Assembly: GCF_019703855.1 (NCBI RefSeq) | Contig: NZ_AP024086.1 | Location: forward strand, 3,554,501 to 3,618,500 | DNA: 64,000 bases | Direction: 5' to 3' | Origin: Desulfomarina profundi | GTDB taxonomy: Bacteria; Desulfobacterota; Desulfobulbia; Desulfobulbales; Desulfocapsaceae | In this document: in pieces, positions 48,502 through 58,096 of the stretch | How positions within the stretch are numbered: the first letter of the stretch is position 1 | Layout of the letters: each line of letters begins with the position of its first letter | Notes under the pieces: model-generated | The model's input: only the letters and a program-made list of their open reading frames with translations | Told to the model about the DNA's origin: nothing | Databases searched by the model: none | Translations under genes and position numbers: made by a program

Positions 48502-50155
48502 AACAATGCTCCACCTGCGCGACCTGTGAAGCTTCCTCCTCTTTACTCCAGCCCAGCACCCTGCCCATAATCCGGGCAAGGTTCTGAAGAACATGTAGTG
48601 GAGGGCATTCTGCGGAGCCAAGACATGACCTCCTGAACACCACGTCAGCCAAGTTGCTCGCCATCTCTTCAGCAATAAAATAAAGGACTTCCGCCTCAAG
48701 AAGAAGCGGACTGTCACTCACCCGCTGAACCTTACCATCCCGAAACCCACCACCCTCCACCAGGAAGGCAAAAACATCCCGCCAGACCGGACCGTAAACA
48801 GACTGTAGATGAGAACGAAGCTCTAAATATTCTTCTCCAAGCTCACGGATCAGGGGACCGAAATCGGGCTTGAGGCTTTTTCGGGTGTCCGCATACGCTG
48901 CCGGTGATTTTTCAGGGAGCATCTTCAACCTGCGAATACCGGCCAGGACCCGTCCTGCGATATCAGGGGCAGTTGTGTATTTTACGCCCTTGATGGTAAT
49001 AAGTCCTTTCAGGCCACCGTTTTTCTCATGAAAAAGGACTTCCGAAGATTTATTCAACTGAACACTGTCAGGTTTTTGGGTGTCCGCCTCCTTCATAGGC
49101 AGAACCCCGCCATGATAAAAAGTCACATCGTCCATGGACAACTGTCCCGGAGGATAGATCTTGTTGATCTCTTCCAGAACCTCATTAATATCATCTTTTC
49201 CGAGAGAAAACTGATCAGCCGGACCTGTCCAGGGCTTATAGGCTGTACCGATCATTGTATACTCTTCGCGCCAGGGGACAAAGAAAAAGAGCCGCTTTCC
49301 CCGCTTGATCACAGCATCCCTGTCCACATAATCGGTATACCCTTCAAGCCCCACGGCATAGCGTTTGAACAGCTTTTTTTTCACTACAATATTAATAGCA
49401 GTGGCCCATTTCTGCCCGACCAGTCCGGATTCCATGCCGGAGAGCAGGCCTATCTGCGGCCCACTGGCGTTGACCGCCAGGGAACAGGACAGGGTGAACT
49501 CACTGTTATCGAGAAGATCCCTGACCCGCAGCCCGCAAAGACTATTTCCACTTTTCTCCAACGAGAGGACTTCCATGTAATTTGCAACACATCCGCCATA
49601 TTTTGCACTTTCCCTGACAAATTCGAAGGTCAGCCGCTCACTGTTCTCGGCAATGGCATCATACCAGACAGCACCACCCGTGAGATTGTTTTCATCTATT
49701 CCCGGAATAATCCACCTGCATTCATCAGCAGAAAGAGAAGTCCCGGCGGGAAGGTGATTTTTTCCATCCAGGCCTCTATTTCTGTCAAAGGCGACGAGGT
49801 CATAAACCCCAAAGGCGAGACGCATCATTTCCCTGCCCCTGATACCATGACCATAAGTTGGCATAAGACAGGCCAGAGGCTTGACCAAGTGGGGTGCAAA
49901 GGACATCATTGCCCTTCTGGAGACAATAGATTCACGCATCCTTCTAAAATCCCCATGCTGAAGATAACGGATGCCACCGTGGATAATTTTCAGGCTGTTG
50001 GCGGACGTGGCGTGCCCGAAATCCCCTTTTTCCAGCAGGGCAACAGTGTAACCGGCCCTGGCCGCCTCCAAGGCCAGGACCGCACCATGAATACCTCCTC
50101 CGATGATGACCATATCAAAATGAGTCGTCACCAGGCGTTCTCTTTCTCTTTTCAT
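48479..50155 (-). CDS. glpD: FAD-dependent glycerol-3-phosphate dehydrogenase
   Basis: Membrane-associated flavoenzyme that oxidises glycerol 3-phosphate to dihydroxyacetone phosphate and feeds electrons to quinone. The 558-residue protein starts with the FAD motif DMVIIGGGIHGAVLALEAARAG. It has the GlpD marks TSANSLKIIHGGIRYLQHGDF, FFVPWREEYTMIGTAYKPW and, near 395, LITIKGVKYTTA. A C-terminal helical domain follows. The length matches the aerobic-type GlpD. No glpF or glpK lies nearby. The ATG lacks a strong ribosome site; the in-frame ATG 14 codons later is a less likely start because it would trim the FAD strand. Confidence 0.9.
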   Translation of the reverse strand: MKRERERLVTTHFDMVIIGGGIHGAVLALEAARAGYTVALLEKGDFGHATSANSLKIIHGGIRYLQHGDFRRMRESIVSRRAMMSFAPHLVKPLACLMPTYGHGIRGREMMRLAFGVYDLVAFDRNRGLDGKNHLPAGTSLSADECRWIIPGIDENNLTGGAVWYDAIAENSERLTFEFVRESAKYGGCVANYMEVLSLEKSGNSLCGLRVRDLLDNSEFTLSCSLAVNASGPQIGLLSGMESGLVGQKWATAINIVVKKKLFKRYAVGLEGYTDYVDRDAVIKRGKRLFFFVPWREEYTMIGTAYKPWTGPADQFSLGKDDINEVLEEINKIYPPGQLSMDDVTFYHGGVLPMKEADTQKPDSVQLNKSSEVLFHEKNGGLKGLITIKGVKYTTAPDIAGRVLAGIRRLKMLPEKSPAAYADTRKSLKPDFGPLIRELGEEYLELRSHLQSVYGPVWRDVFAFLVEGGGFRDGKVQRVSDSPLLLEAEVLYFIAEEMASNLADVVFRRSCLGSAECPPLHVLQNLARIMGRVLGWSKEEEASQVAQVEHCYVTWNKS

Positions 50156-50223
50156 ATCAACTGATTATTAAAATAAATCGAGATCAAAGCAATCGCAAAT
50201 CTGCCCATGGCCACCAAAGATAA

Positions 50224-50808
50224 TCATCTTCCGTCCCTGATGGCCGACACAATCTCCCGACCAAAATCTGCTGCTTTTTTTATCTCTTCCGGATGGTCAA
50301 GAACCGCTTTTCTCTTGTCCACACCCTTGATGAGTAAATCACCGCCATACTCAACATCCATGGCATCAAAAATATAACGGCTGGTCAGAACCGAGCAGTC
50401 AAAAATCTTCGCTCCCCTGGTGGCTGCAGTAGAGAGCAGATAGCCTTTTCGCATCTCATCTTCACGACATCGTTCCTTCAGCAGATACTTTCTGGCCCAC
50501 CTGGCCTGCATTCTGTCGCCGAAAATCTTGCACTGGGCAGAAAGACCATAAAAATAAACAGGACTGACGAGGAGAATAGAATCTGCCACATCGACCAGCT
50601 CGTACAGTCCGATCATATCATCTTTTACCACACACATGCCGCTTTTATCACACCCTCCACAACCCTGACAAGGGCGTAGAGACAGGTCATTGAGTCGAAC
50701 ATATTCCACCGAGCCGCCATTTTCTTCAAAAACGGAAGCCACTGTTTTTGCAATTGTTTCACTGTTTCCGTTTTTTCTGGGACTTCCGAGCAGAACAAGC
50801 ATTTTCAT
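50224..50808 (-). CDS. Flavodoxin-like NAD(P)H-dependent FMN/iron-sulfur protein
   Basis: Protein of 194 residues with a flavodoxin-like fold. The FMN phosphate loop is LLGSPRKNGNSETIAK at the N-terminus. A compact cysteine cluster, CQGCGGCDKSGMC at about 47-59, resembles the [4Fe-4S] motif of archaeal and anaerobe iron-sulfur flavoproteins. The stretch LLVSPVYFYGLSAQ is typical of the family. AAGGAGG lies 7 bases before the ATG. It probably moves electrons in the cytoplasm; partners are unknown. Confidence 0.82.
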   Translation of the reverse strand: MKMLVLLGSPRKNGNSETIAKTVASVFEENGGSVEYVRLNDLSLRPCQGCGGCDKSGMCVVKDDMIGLYELVDVADSILLVSPVYFYGLSAQCKIFGDRMQARWARKYLLKERCREDEMRKGYLLSTAATRGAKIFDCSVLTSRYIFDAMDVEYGGDLLIKGVDKRKAVLDHPEEIKKAADFGREIVSAIRDGR

Positions 50809-50831
50809 GGAATATCCTCCTTTTTTCCGTA

Positions 50832-50972
50832 GGGTGTCTTGAAAAACAAGAATTTTCGTTTGAGGTCAAGGAACAGGGAAATTAAAAAGTGCTCCATGTT
50901 GGGCTATATGAGCATTTTTCATTTTCCTGTGACGCAGAGATTGGGCGAAAAAGCAATTTTTCAAGGTGGCCC
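50832..50972. repeat. Palindromic repeat related to family A
   Basis: The ends GTGTCTTGAAAAACAAG and the complement of TTTTTCAAGGTGGCCC form terminal inverted repeats of about 20 bases. The inner part (GTGCTCCATGTTGGGCTATATGAGCATTTTTC, here described in part) matches the inner part of 53519-53685, including CGCAGA, ATYGGGC and AAAAAG words. The ends differ from that copy, so this is a subtype. The rest, to 51190, holds a CCTGAAG/CTTCAGG stem near 51061 and no gene. Confidence 0.55.
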
Positions 50973-51190
50973 GTAATCAATAATAACGGGAAATTTTCAT
51001 TGTTCGTTGCACCCAAAGGGTATAAATACCCAAAAGGCATGAATGAGTCAGTTGGTTTATCCTGAAGTTGTAACAGCTTCAGGAATAAGGAAAATCCCCT
51101 CCAGACGGGATAGTATGCAGATTAGCCTATTTTGGCAAGCATGATGATGAAATCCTTTTGAAAAAAACAGAGGCAGCCACAGACAAAAAA

Positions 51191-51228
51191 AGAGGCAGCA
51201 CCCTGCGCCCTGGGGTGTTGCCTCTTTC
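51191..51228 (-). terminator. Intrinsic terminator of the PEP-CTERM gene
   Basis: On the minus strand the stem GAGGCAACACCC / GGGTGCTGCCTC with a 9-base loop is followed by TTTTTTT. It lies about 55 bases after the stop codon at 51282. Confidence 0.9.
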
Positions 51229-51281
51229 AGAGTCTCCTTGCTTTCTGCAAAGAGAACCCGTTTTTATCGTTTGACAGCCGA

Positions 51282-51958
51282 CTATTTTTTCCTTCTGCCA
51301 AAACCGGCAAGGCCGACAAGGCCTGCACCGAACAGCAGCATGGTGGCCGGTTCAGGTACCGGAGCCGTTCCCCCACCAATGACATCATTATCACACCATG
51401 GAGCATAGGCGACAAAAAAACTGTCCGGGTCAAGAATTATATTAAAATTCGAAAAATCATAAGTAATATTATAGCCGGATTGAGTTGCCCCAAAAGAACC
51501 GTTCAAAAGAGTCAACGAACCGTCGTCGTTAATACCATTGGGGTTACCTGTTCTGTTAGTAGTTGCAAACGTGTATGTGTAATTATCAGCCACACTATAT
51601 AAACCATCATCAGGTACATTCCCTGTAGAAACACTATTACGCTCACCACCATCATGGACAAAATAATCCCAGCTGTCCCACGCACCATCTGTCGAGATAA
51701 AAAGAGAATCAAATGCCTGACGATAAGTACTATCGTGCAGAACAATTGTTACTGATTCAAGATAGTTGCCGATATCATTATATGTAACATCCATATGATC
51801 AATCTTGGGGTGCCCCACTCATCACCGGCAATAGGTGAAGTATAACCAGGCCAGTTCACCCAATTATCTTCATAAGTCAATGTCGTAGCAGAAGCCATTC
51901 CGGCTCCCAAAGCCGTTGAGACAGTCAAAGCTAAGGCAGCAATCAGTTGTTTTTTCAT
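51282..51958 (-). CDS. PEP-CTERM sorting domain protein (frameshifted in this sequence)
   Basis: Exported protein of about 225 residues after repair. A signal peptide (MKKQLIAALALTVSTALGAG) leads a beta-rich middle part of unknown function. The C-terminus is the sorting tag PVPEPATMLLFGAGLVGLAG followed by FGRRKK: PEP motif, one helix, basic tail. Exosortase would cut it and process it to the surface or extracellular matrix; no exosortase gene is in the window. The frame breaks near the start; one extra C in the run at about 51814-51817 gives DEWGTPKIDHMDVTYND. GGAG lies 6 bases before the ATG. A sigma-54 site lies upstream and a terminator downstream, so it is monocistronic. Confidence 0.87.
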
Positions 51959-52009
51959 GTTTTTCTCCATTTGTCTTGAAGTATACCAAAAAATCTTTTT
52001 TAAACATCA

Positions 52010-52025
52010 AGCAATAATCGGTCCA
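52010..52025 (-). promoter_or_regulatory. Sigma-54 promoter candidate of the PEP-CTERM gene
   Basis: On the minus strand the site is TGGACCGATTATTGCT: GG and GC elements at exact spacing, with TTGC and a T. Two bases of the first half differ from TGGCACG. Transcription would start near 52000, about 42 bases before the ATG. Confidence 0.6.
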
Positions 52026-52181
52026 GTTTTATTTTTTTAAAGATTTTCTTTTATGATAACCTTTTACAAACAAATAAAGCACTGGCGTGAAACTGAAAAC
52101 AATCTCAAAAAAAGTTCTGTAACACGTATCTTTTCCGATAAAGCGGAAAATACAGGGTCTTAAAACCGCCCAGCCACCTTT

Positions 52182-53378
52182 TTACCGCTGCAAGGCTTCT
52201 GCTATCGCATCACAGACATATCCGATATTTTTTGAGGTCAGTCCAGCCAGATTAATCCGTCCCCCGCCCACTACATAGATACTTTTATTTTCTCTCAACC
52301 AGTCCACCACCTCCGCTGACAAACCACTGAAGGAAAACATACCCCGCTGCCGGGCGATATAGGAAAAGTCACCCTCGACACCTCTTGCCACCAGTCCCTC
52401 AACCAGGGCCCTGCGCATATCCCTGATCCGTTCCCTCATGCCGCCAAGTTCCTCAATCCACAGGGAATAAAGTTCGGGACGATCAAGAATCGTTGCGGCA
52501 ACAAGCCCTCCATGTGCAGGAGGATTTGAGTAGAGAACACGAATAGTGGTTTTCAAATGACTGAAAGCAACAGCAGCTTCTTTTTGCGTTGGACAGATCA
52601 GTGTCAGAGCCCCGGTCCGCTCGTTATACAGGCCGAAATTTTTAGAAAATGAACTGGCTACCAAAAAGTCCCCACCAAGGGCTGCAAACTGTTCAACTGC
52701 AAAGCGGTCCGCTTCAACACTCTCCCCGAATCCCTGGTAGGCAAAATCAAGAAACGGTATCCAGCCCTTTTCATTGCTTATTGCCGCAATCCTGCGCCAT
52801 TGCTCCCTGTCAGGGTCAACTCCGCTGGGATTATGGCAACAGGTGTGCAGGAGAACGACATCTCCGCCGGGAATATTTTCCAGACTGGCTGTCATTCCGT
52901 CAAAATCAAGTTGTCTGTTTTCCGCATCATAATACGCATACTGCTCAAGTTCAAAACCGGCGGCAGAAAAGACTGCATTGTGATTTGCCCATGTGGGAGA
53001 ACTCAACCAAACCTTTGCATCCGGATAAAACTTTTTCAGGAGATCGCCGCCAACACGCAGAGCTCCAGTTCCCCCGGGGGCATGAGCGGTAACCGCACGA
53101 CCGGAATTTATCACTTCATTTTCCTCGCCAAAAAGAAGCTTCTGGACATTTTTTCCATATCCGGGATCACCGGGAATTGGCAGATAACTTTTTGTTTTTT
53201 CTGATGCCAGCAATATTTTTTCAGCCTCTTTCACACAGGAAAGAACAGGAGTATTTCCTTCATCATCCTTGTAGACTCCAACACCGAGATTCACTTTTTC
53301 CGGATTTCCGTCCTTTTTGAAAGCATCCGTCAGTCCGAGAATGGAATCAGCCGGTGCCGCTTCTATGTTTTGCCACAT
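52182..53378 (-). CDS. Class I aromatic/aspartate aminotransferase
   Basis: Pyridoxal-phosphate enzyme of 398 residues in the AspC/TyrB group (aminotransferase Ib-alpha). The N-terminus MWQNIEAAPADSILGLTDAF and NLGVGVYKDDEG match this group. The lysine that binds the cofactor is in SSFSKNFGLYNERTGAL, and the phosphate contact region is present. The HNPSGVDP motif and the C-terminal RGMFSFSGL are typical. It exchanges amino groups between aspartate, aromatic amino acids and oxoglutarate; which substrate prevails cannot be told. The gene stands alone. Confidence 0.9.
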   Translation of the reverse strand: MWQNIEAAPADSILGLTDAFKKDGNPEKVNLGVGVYKDDEGNTPVLSCVKEAEKILLASEKTKSYLPIPGDPGYGKNVQKLLFGEENEVINSGRAVTAHAPGGTGALRVGGDLLKKFYPDAKVWLSSPTWANHNAVFSAAGFELEQYAYYDAENRQLDFDGMTASLENIPGGDVVLLHTCCHNPSGVDPDREQWRRIAAISNEKGWIPFLDFAYQGFGESVEADRFAVEQFAALGGDFLVASSFSKNFGLYNERTGALTLICPTQKEAAVAFSHLKTTIRVLYSNPPAHGGLVAATILDRPELYSLWIEELGGMRERIRDMRRALVEGLVARGVEGDFSYIARQRGMFSFSGLSAEVVDWLRENKSIYVVGGGRINLAGLTSKNIGYVCDAIAEALQR

Positions 53379-53518
53379 ATTGCCTCCGAATTTTTTAAAA
53401 ATTTATATAGACAGGTTAATCTTATTTCCGTTATCCATAACAGCCAACAGTACAGAAATCATACGGTTCGCCGCTTATGATTCACGAGTATAAGGTAATG
53501 AAAATTCCTAAATTCATC

Positions 53519-53685
53519 TAATGTCTGTCCAGAAATGAGATTTTTTGTTCGAGTTCAGGTAAGCGTAGACTCCGAGGAGCATAGAATAATAAAAAGCGCA
53601 TCATATTAGGCATATGTGAGTATTTTTATTTTTCGTAGCACGCAGAAATCGGGCAAAAAGGCCATTTATGGACAGGCACCATCTA
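53519..53685. repeat. Palindromic MITE-like element (family A, full copy)
   Basis: The left end AATGTCTGTCCAGAAATGAG and the right end CATTTATGGACAGGCACCAT are imperfect inverted repeats. They enclose about 130 bases without a gene. Partial copies lie at 25814, at 32107 (inside a family B element) and at 54736. The rest of 53379-53849 shows no other feature. Confidence 0.65.
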
Positions 53686-53849
53686 AGCATAAAAACAGAC
53701 CACGATAAATTCAACCTGTATTCACAACGTACTGCCAACATCAAAAGCCTGAAAAAAGCCCTGTTTTCTTCCTTCTATTGATATTTGCTCCAACAATTGG
53801 TAGTAAATCAATTCTGTCAGCCTTAACCTTCAACACTGTTCTCCGAAAA

Positions 53850-54697
53850 ATGAAAAAACTATTAATCACCTTTTTTCTTCTCTTGTGTCTGGCGATCACT
53901 ATTCTTGCGACAGTAGACCTTGCTCCCTACCTGCAATCTTCTGCTGAACCTTCAAGGGAAACGGATGCCATCCCTGCACATATACCTGAAAAAGCAACCT
54001 TTTCTTCCCAGGCAGAGAAAAAAGAAGTTGCTCTGGTCAAACCCGAGTTTTCCACGAAAAAAGAAAAAAAATCAAAAAGAATAATCACTCTGGACAAACC
54101 AGTCAGCGATATTCCCGTAAAACCGGAAGAACCTGCCGCAACAACACCTGACAAACTGCAGGCAACAGCTGTACCATCGAAACCACAACAAACCGAAAAC
54201 CAGACTCCACCGGATCCGGGGCTGAATATACCAACATACTCCCGGGGCTTTATCCCTACTCAGTTCTCCTGGATACATTTGATGAAAAAAATACTGTTGT
54301 TGCCGCAGTCACCACATACAGGGAAAAAGGACTCTCCCCCTACTGGGTAAAAGTCAACCTGGGAAAAAAAGGAATCAAATACAGACTATTTACAGGTTTT
54401 TTCCCTACAACAGCTGCGGCCACAACCTACCTTGAAGAACATAATATAACAGGCAAACCCATAAAACCGACAAAATACACAGCACTGGTCAGCCTCTTTG
54501 ACAAAACACAACCACTTGAGGATATGAAAAACAAACTTAAAACCTTCTGTTATCCTTACAGTATACAATCGGAAACAGGCCCGTATTTCCTCTTTGTCGG
54601 CAGTTTTTACACAATCAATGGAGCAACAGAACAGTGTGCAGAACTGCACACAGAAAACATCCCCTGCATTGTAATAAAAAGAGGTATCGGCAGGTAG
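53850..54697 (+). CDS. SPOR-domain-like exported protein (frameshifted in this sequence)
   Basis: Protein of about 282 residues after repair. One N-terminal membrane helix (residues 4-22) is followed by a Pro-, Glu- and Lys-rich linker. The C-terminal half looks like a SPOR repeat pair that would bind denuded peptidoglycan: VVAAVTTYREKGLSPYWVKV and FTGFFPTTAAATTYLEEH, then a second unit with YFLFVGSFYTINGATEQC. The frame is lost near 54241; one extra base in the CCCGGGG run restores GLYPYSVLLDTFDEKN. It stands alone, flanked by family A repeat ends. Confidence 0.75.
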
Positions 54698-54735
54698 AGT
54701 ATAGGATTTCCTTATCCTGTACCTGCCCGGAAAAG

Positions 54736-54762
54736 ACTATTTATGAACAGGCACTATCTAGC
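54736..54762. repeat. Solo right end of a family A repeat
   Basis: ATTTATGAACAGGCACTATCTA matches the right end of the full copy at 53663-53685 with two changes. It overlaps the stop codon of the potassium channel gene, so the insertion may have set the end of that protein. Confidence 0.55.
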
Positions 54763-55759
54763 CGATAGCCTTTGCCATTCTCCTTACTTCCTCCCTTTTA
54801 CCGATCACAACGATGACATCACCGGAATCAAACTGTTCGTCGGGACCGGGATTGAATATCATCTCACCGGACAGTTTTTTTATGGCCACTATGATCACTC
54901 CGAAATCCTGCCTGAGCTTACTGTTCAGTACCGTCTTTCCGGCAATGGACGAATCCCGGGCAACAACAGCTTCTTCCATTTTCAACCCCAGTTCGTTGTT
55001 CATCAGTGTCTGGTCAAGAAAATCTATCACTGTAGGTTTCTGAAGAATTCCGGCCATCCTTTCTCCACCGATCTGATAGGGACAGACTACCCTGGAGGCC
55101 CCGGCCCGCAGAAGCTTGTTCTCATTACTGACATCGGATGCCCTGGCAAGAATAAAAATATCCGAGCGCATACCTTTTGCCGACAGGGCAATAAAAACAT
55201 TATCTGCATCAGAACTGACTGCGGTGACCAGCCCCCTGGCCTTGTCAAGGCCAGCTTCGACAAGGGCCTCATCCGAAGTGGCGTCCAGATTCAGGTAAAG
55301 AATATCCTCCGCCTCAAGCACCTCAATCTGCTCCGGGTTCTGTTCGATGACTACAAGGGGTATTCCAGCCAGTTTCAGTTCCTGTACTATTATGGAACCG
55401 ATCCTTCCATATCCGCAGACAATATAGTGATCCTTCAGTGCCGCAATCTGCTTTTCCAATTTTCTTCTCCCCAGAATTTTTCGCAGTTCACCTTCAACAA
55501 AGATCCTGGCTACCTGACCAAGGGTATAGGTAAGTAAGCTGATTCCACAGACTATAATGATAATGGTGATTCCCCTGCCCATGGGAGAAAGAGGTCTCAC
55601 CTCTGAAAAACCGACAGTACTGATGGTAATCAGGGTCATATAGAATGCCTCGAAAAACGGCATATCCTCAACCATGACATAACCGACTGTACCAAAGGCA
55701 ATGGTTGCCAGAAGGAAGAATAACGATATTTTCAGTTTGGAATAATCCAAGTTCATCAT
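54758..55759 (-). CDS. Potassium channel with RCK (TrkA-N/TrkA-C) domains
   Basis: Inner-membrane channel of about 333 residues. Two helices (about 8-28 and 66-88) flank a pore loop with TLITISTVGFSEV, where the selectivity filter is TVGFS and not the usual TVGYG. A cytoplasmic RCK-N domain follows (IVCGYGRIGSIIVQEL, a Rossmann fold), then an RCK-C domain (VLNSKLRQDFGVIIVAIKK). The ATG at 55759 starts just before the first helix; earlier in-frame ATGs would add non-conserved residues and cross into the divergent promoter region. It is divergent to the acyl-CoA ligase gene. Confidence 0.85.
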   Translation of the reverse strand: MMNLDYSKLKISLFFLLATIAFGTVGYVMVEDMPFFEAFYMTLITISTVGFSEVRPLSPMGRGITIIIIVCGISLLTYTLGQVARIFVEGELRKILGRRKLEKQIAALKDHYIVCGYGRIGSIIVQELKLAGIPLVVIEQNPEQIEVLEAEDILYLNLDATSDEALVEAGLDKARGLVTAVSSDADNVFIALSAKGMRSDIFILARASDVSNENKLLRAGASRVVCPYQIGGERMAGILQKPTVIDFLDQTLMNNELGLKMEEAVVARDSSIAGKTVLNSKLRQDFGVIIVAIKKLSGEMIFNPGPDEQFDSGDVIVVIGKREEVRRMAKAIG

Positions 55760-55943
55760 ACCGGTAAAGTTTCGGGTTTGATGCGGAGTTTTCTCCGCAA
55801 AATCTGTTTTTACCATGAAACTGGGCTGCCAGGCCAAACAATTCTCCCGGAATTGTAAAGATTTTCTTGAAAAGAGTGGCTCCTGGCGTATCATTAATAA
55901 TAGATCGATACCATCATTCAAATTAAGCAGAAAAGGAGAATCA

Positions 55944-58067
55944 ATGGACAAGCTTGATGCCATCTTCGCACCGGAATCGGTTGCGGTAATCGGCGCCTCA
56001 ACAAAGAAAGGCAAGGTCGGTCACGATATTTTTGCCAATATCCTTTTCGGCGGATACAAGGGGACCCTGTACCCCGTCAACCCGAAGGCTAAATCGATTC
56101 TCAGCGTTAAATGTTACACATCGATTGCCAACATTCCCGATCCCATAGACCTGGCCATGATCATCCTCCCCCCGAAACTCGCCCTGCAAGCTGTTGAAGA
56201 CTGCATTGCCAGGGGAATCAAAGGTGTTGTCATTGTCTCAGCGGGCTTTAAAGAGGTAGGCGGAGAAGGTCTGATTATTGAACAGAAAATCCATCAGATG
56301 TGCCAACAGGCCAATATCAGAATAGTCGGGCCCAACTGTCTTGGAGTCATCAACCCGTCTGCCGAAGTCTCTCTGAACGCCAGCTTTTCAAACAGAATGC
56401 CGGAATCCGGAAATATCTCCTTTATATCCCAGAGCGGCGCGCTCTGTACAGCAGTACTCGATTTTGCAGCCGACAAGGGATTCGGATTTTCCAAATTTAT
56501 CTCCATCGGTAACAAGGCCGATGTGGACGAGCTTGATCTCCTCCGTTATTACCATAAGGATCCGGATACAGATGTGGTCATGATCTATATGGAAGAACTG
56601 GCCAGGGACCCGGAGCAGTTTATCCGGGAGGTTCGTGAGATCACCTCCGGTGCCAACCCTACCCATGTTCTCGCCATCAAATCAGGAACCTCGGACGCCG
56701 GTGCGCTGGCAGCAGCATCCCATACCGGATCTCTTGCCGGACCCGATGCCATCTATGATGCTATTCTTGCCCAGGCGGGAATTATCCGCTGCCAAACAGT
56801 GAATGAACTCTTTGACTATGCCCAGGTCTTTGCTTCAAAAAAGGCACTTCGAGGTGACAAAATCGCCATTGTCACCAACGCGGGAGGCCCCGGAATTATC
56901 GCAACTGACATGAGTGAAAACTCCGGCTTGAAACTGGCACAATTCACCGATGAAACCATCAGGGAACTGCACAGGTACCTGCCGCCAACTGCCAATTTTC
57001 ATAACCCGGTGGACGTGATCGGTGACGCTGCAAGGGACAGGTATGAAAACACCCTGGCTACCGTAATAAGCGACCCCGGAGTTGATGGGGTACTGCTCAT
57101 TCTGACACCCCAGTCCATGACAGATGCCGTGGGCACGGCCGAAGCCATTGTCAATATCGCCAGGAATTCGGTCAAACCGATTATCTGCTGTTTCATGGGA
57201 ATCGTTGATGTCTCAGATGGGGTCAAACTACTGCAGAAAAATCACCTGCCGGTCTACCACTTCCCCGAAAGTGCCGCCAGGGCAATGGGCGCACTCTACC
57301 AGGGAACAAAATGGCTCTCCAGGAGAACCCTGCCCCAGTATGACATACAATATGACAGCAAAAAAGCAGAAGAAATCATTAATTCCTGTCTTGAAAAAGA
57401 GCAATACATCCTTGGTGAACTTGACGGCAGCAGAATTCTGCAATGTTATGGTTTCAATACTCTGAAGATGGAACTGGCAACCAGCAGGGACGAAGCGGCT
57501 GACCTGGCTGAAACAATCGGTTTTCCCGTGGTCATGAAAATCGTCTCCTCCCAGATCCTGCATAAATCGGAAGCAAACGGTGTCAAGGTGGGTCTGGAAA
57601 CCGCGGAAGAGGCCAGGGAAGCCTTTACCGAAATCATGGCGGACGCGGCCGCCTATGATCCAGCTGCCGAACTTGATGGTGTTCTGGTTCAGCAGATGGC
57701 TCCATCCGGTACTGAAGTGATCCTGGGTGTCAGCAAGGCGCCCATGTTTGGACACGCCGTCATGTTCGGCCTGGGAGGAGTCTTTGTGGAAATATACAAG
57801 GATGTGGTGTTCAGCCTGGCTCCCCTGGGCCGCAACGTTGCCCGACGCATGATCAAACGAATCAAAGGCTACCCGATTCTTACCGGTTTCAGGGGCCAGC
57901 CACCGGCCGACATCGAAATGCTGGAAAAACATCTGGTCTCGCTCAGGGCCATGGTAACCCATCATCCCGTTATCAAAGAGCTGGATATCAATCCGCTCTT
58001 TGTTCATGCCGAAGGAGAGGGAACAACTGTTGCCGATGTCATCATCACCCTGGAGGACAAATCTTAA
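55944..58067 (+). CDS. Acyl-CoA/acetyl-CoA ligase, ADP-forming, fused alpha-beta
   Basis: Enzyme of 707 residues that interconverts acyl-CoA, ADP and phosphate with acid, CoA and ATP. The alpha part has the CoA-binding domain (SVAVIGASTKKGKVGHDIF), IVGPNCLGVINP, and the phosphohistidine region AAASHTGSLAGPDAIYD. The beta part has the ATP-grasp domain (GFPVVMKIVSSQILHKSE and QQMAPSGTEVILGVSK), and the final IKELDINPLFV is typical. The same superfamily includes protein acetyltransferases (Pat), but no GNAT domain is present here. AGGAGA lies 6 bases before the ATG. It probably gains ATP from acetyl- or other acyl-CoA. Confidence 0.9.
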   Translation: MDKLDAIFAPESVAVIGASTKKGKVGHDIFANILFGGYKGTLYPVNPKAKSILSVKCYTSIANIPDPIDLAMIILPPKLALQAVEDCIARGIKGVVIVSAGFKEVGGEGLIIEQKIHQMCQQANIRIVGPNCLGVINPSAEVSLNASFSNRMPESGNISFISQSGALCTAVLDFAADKGFGFSKFISIGNKADVDELDLLRYYHKDPDTDVVMIYMEELARDPEQFIREVREITSGANPTHVLAIKSGTSDAGALAAASHTGSLAGPDAIYDAILAQAGIIRCQTVNELFDYAQVFASKKALRGDKIAIVTNAGGPGIIATDMSENSGLKLAQFTDETIRELHRYLPPTANFHNPVDVIGDAARDRYENTLATVISDPGVDGVLLILTPQSMTDAVGTAEAIVNIARNSVKPIICCFMGIVDVSDGVKLLQKNHLPVYHFPESAARAMGALYQGTKWLSRRTLPQYDIQYDSKKAEEIINSCLEKEQYILGELDGSRILQCYGFNTLKMELATSRDEAADLAETIGFPVVMKIVSSQILHKSEANGVKVGLETAEEAREAFTEIMADAAAYDPAAELDGVLVQQMAPSGTEVILGVSKAPMFGHAVMFGLGGVFVEIYKDVVFSLAPLGRNVARRMIKRIKGYPILTGFRGQPPADIEMLEKHLVSLRAMVTHHPVIKELDINPLFVHAEGEGTTVADVIITLEDKS

Positions 58068-58096
58068 CCCGATTAAGTGAAACAGCTCCAGAGAAC

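Noticed and set aside
49028-50164. A 378-codon open frame on the plus strand opposite glpD.
   Set aside because: glpD on the other strand is fully conserved, and this frame is its shadow.
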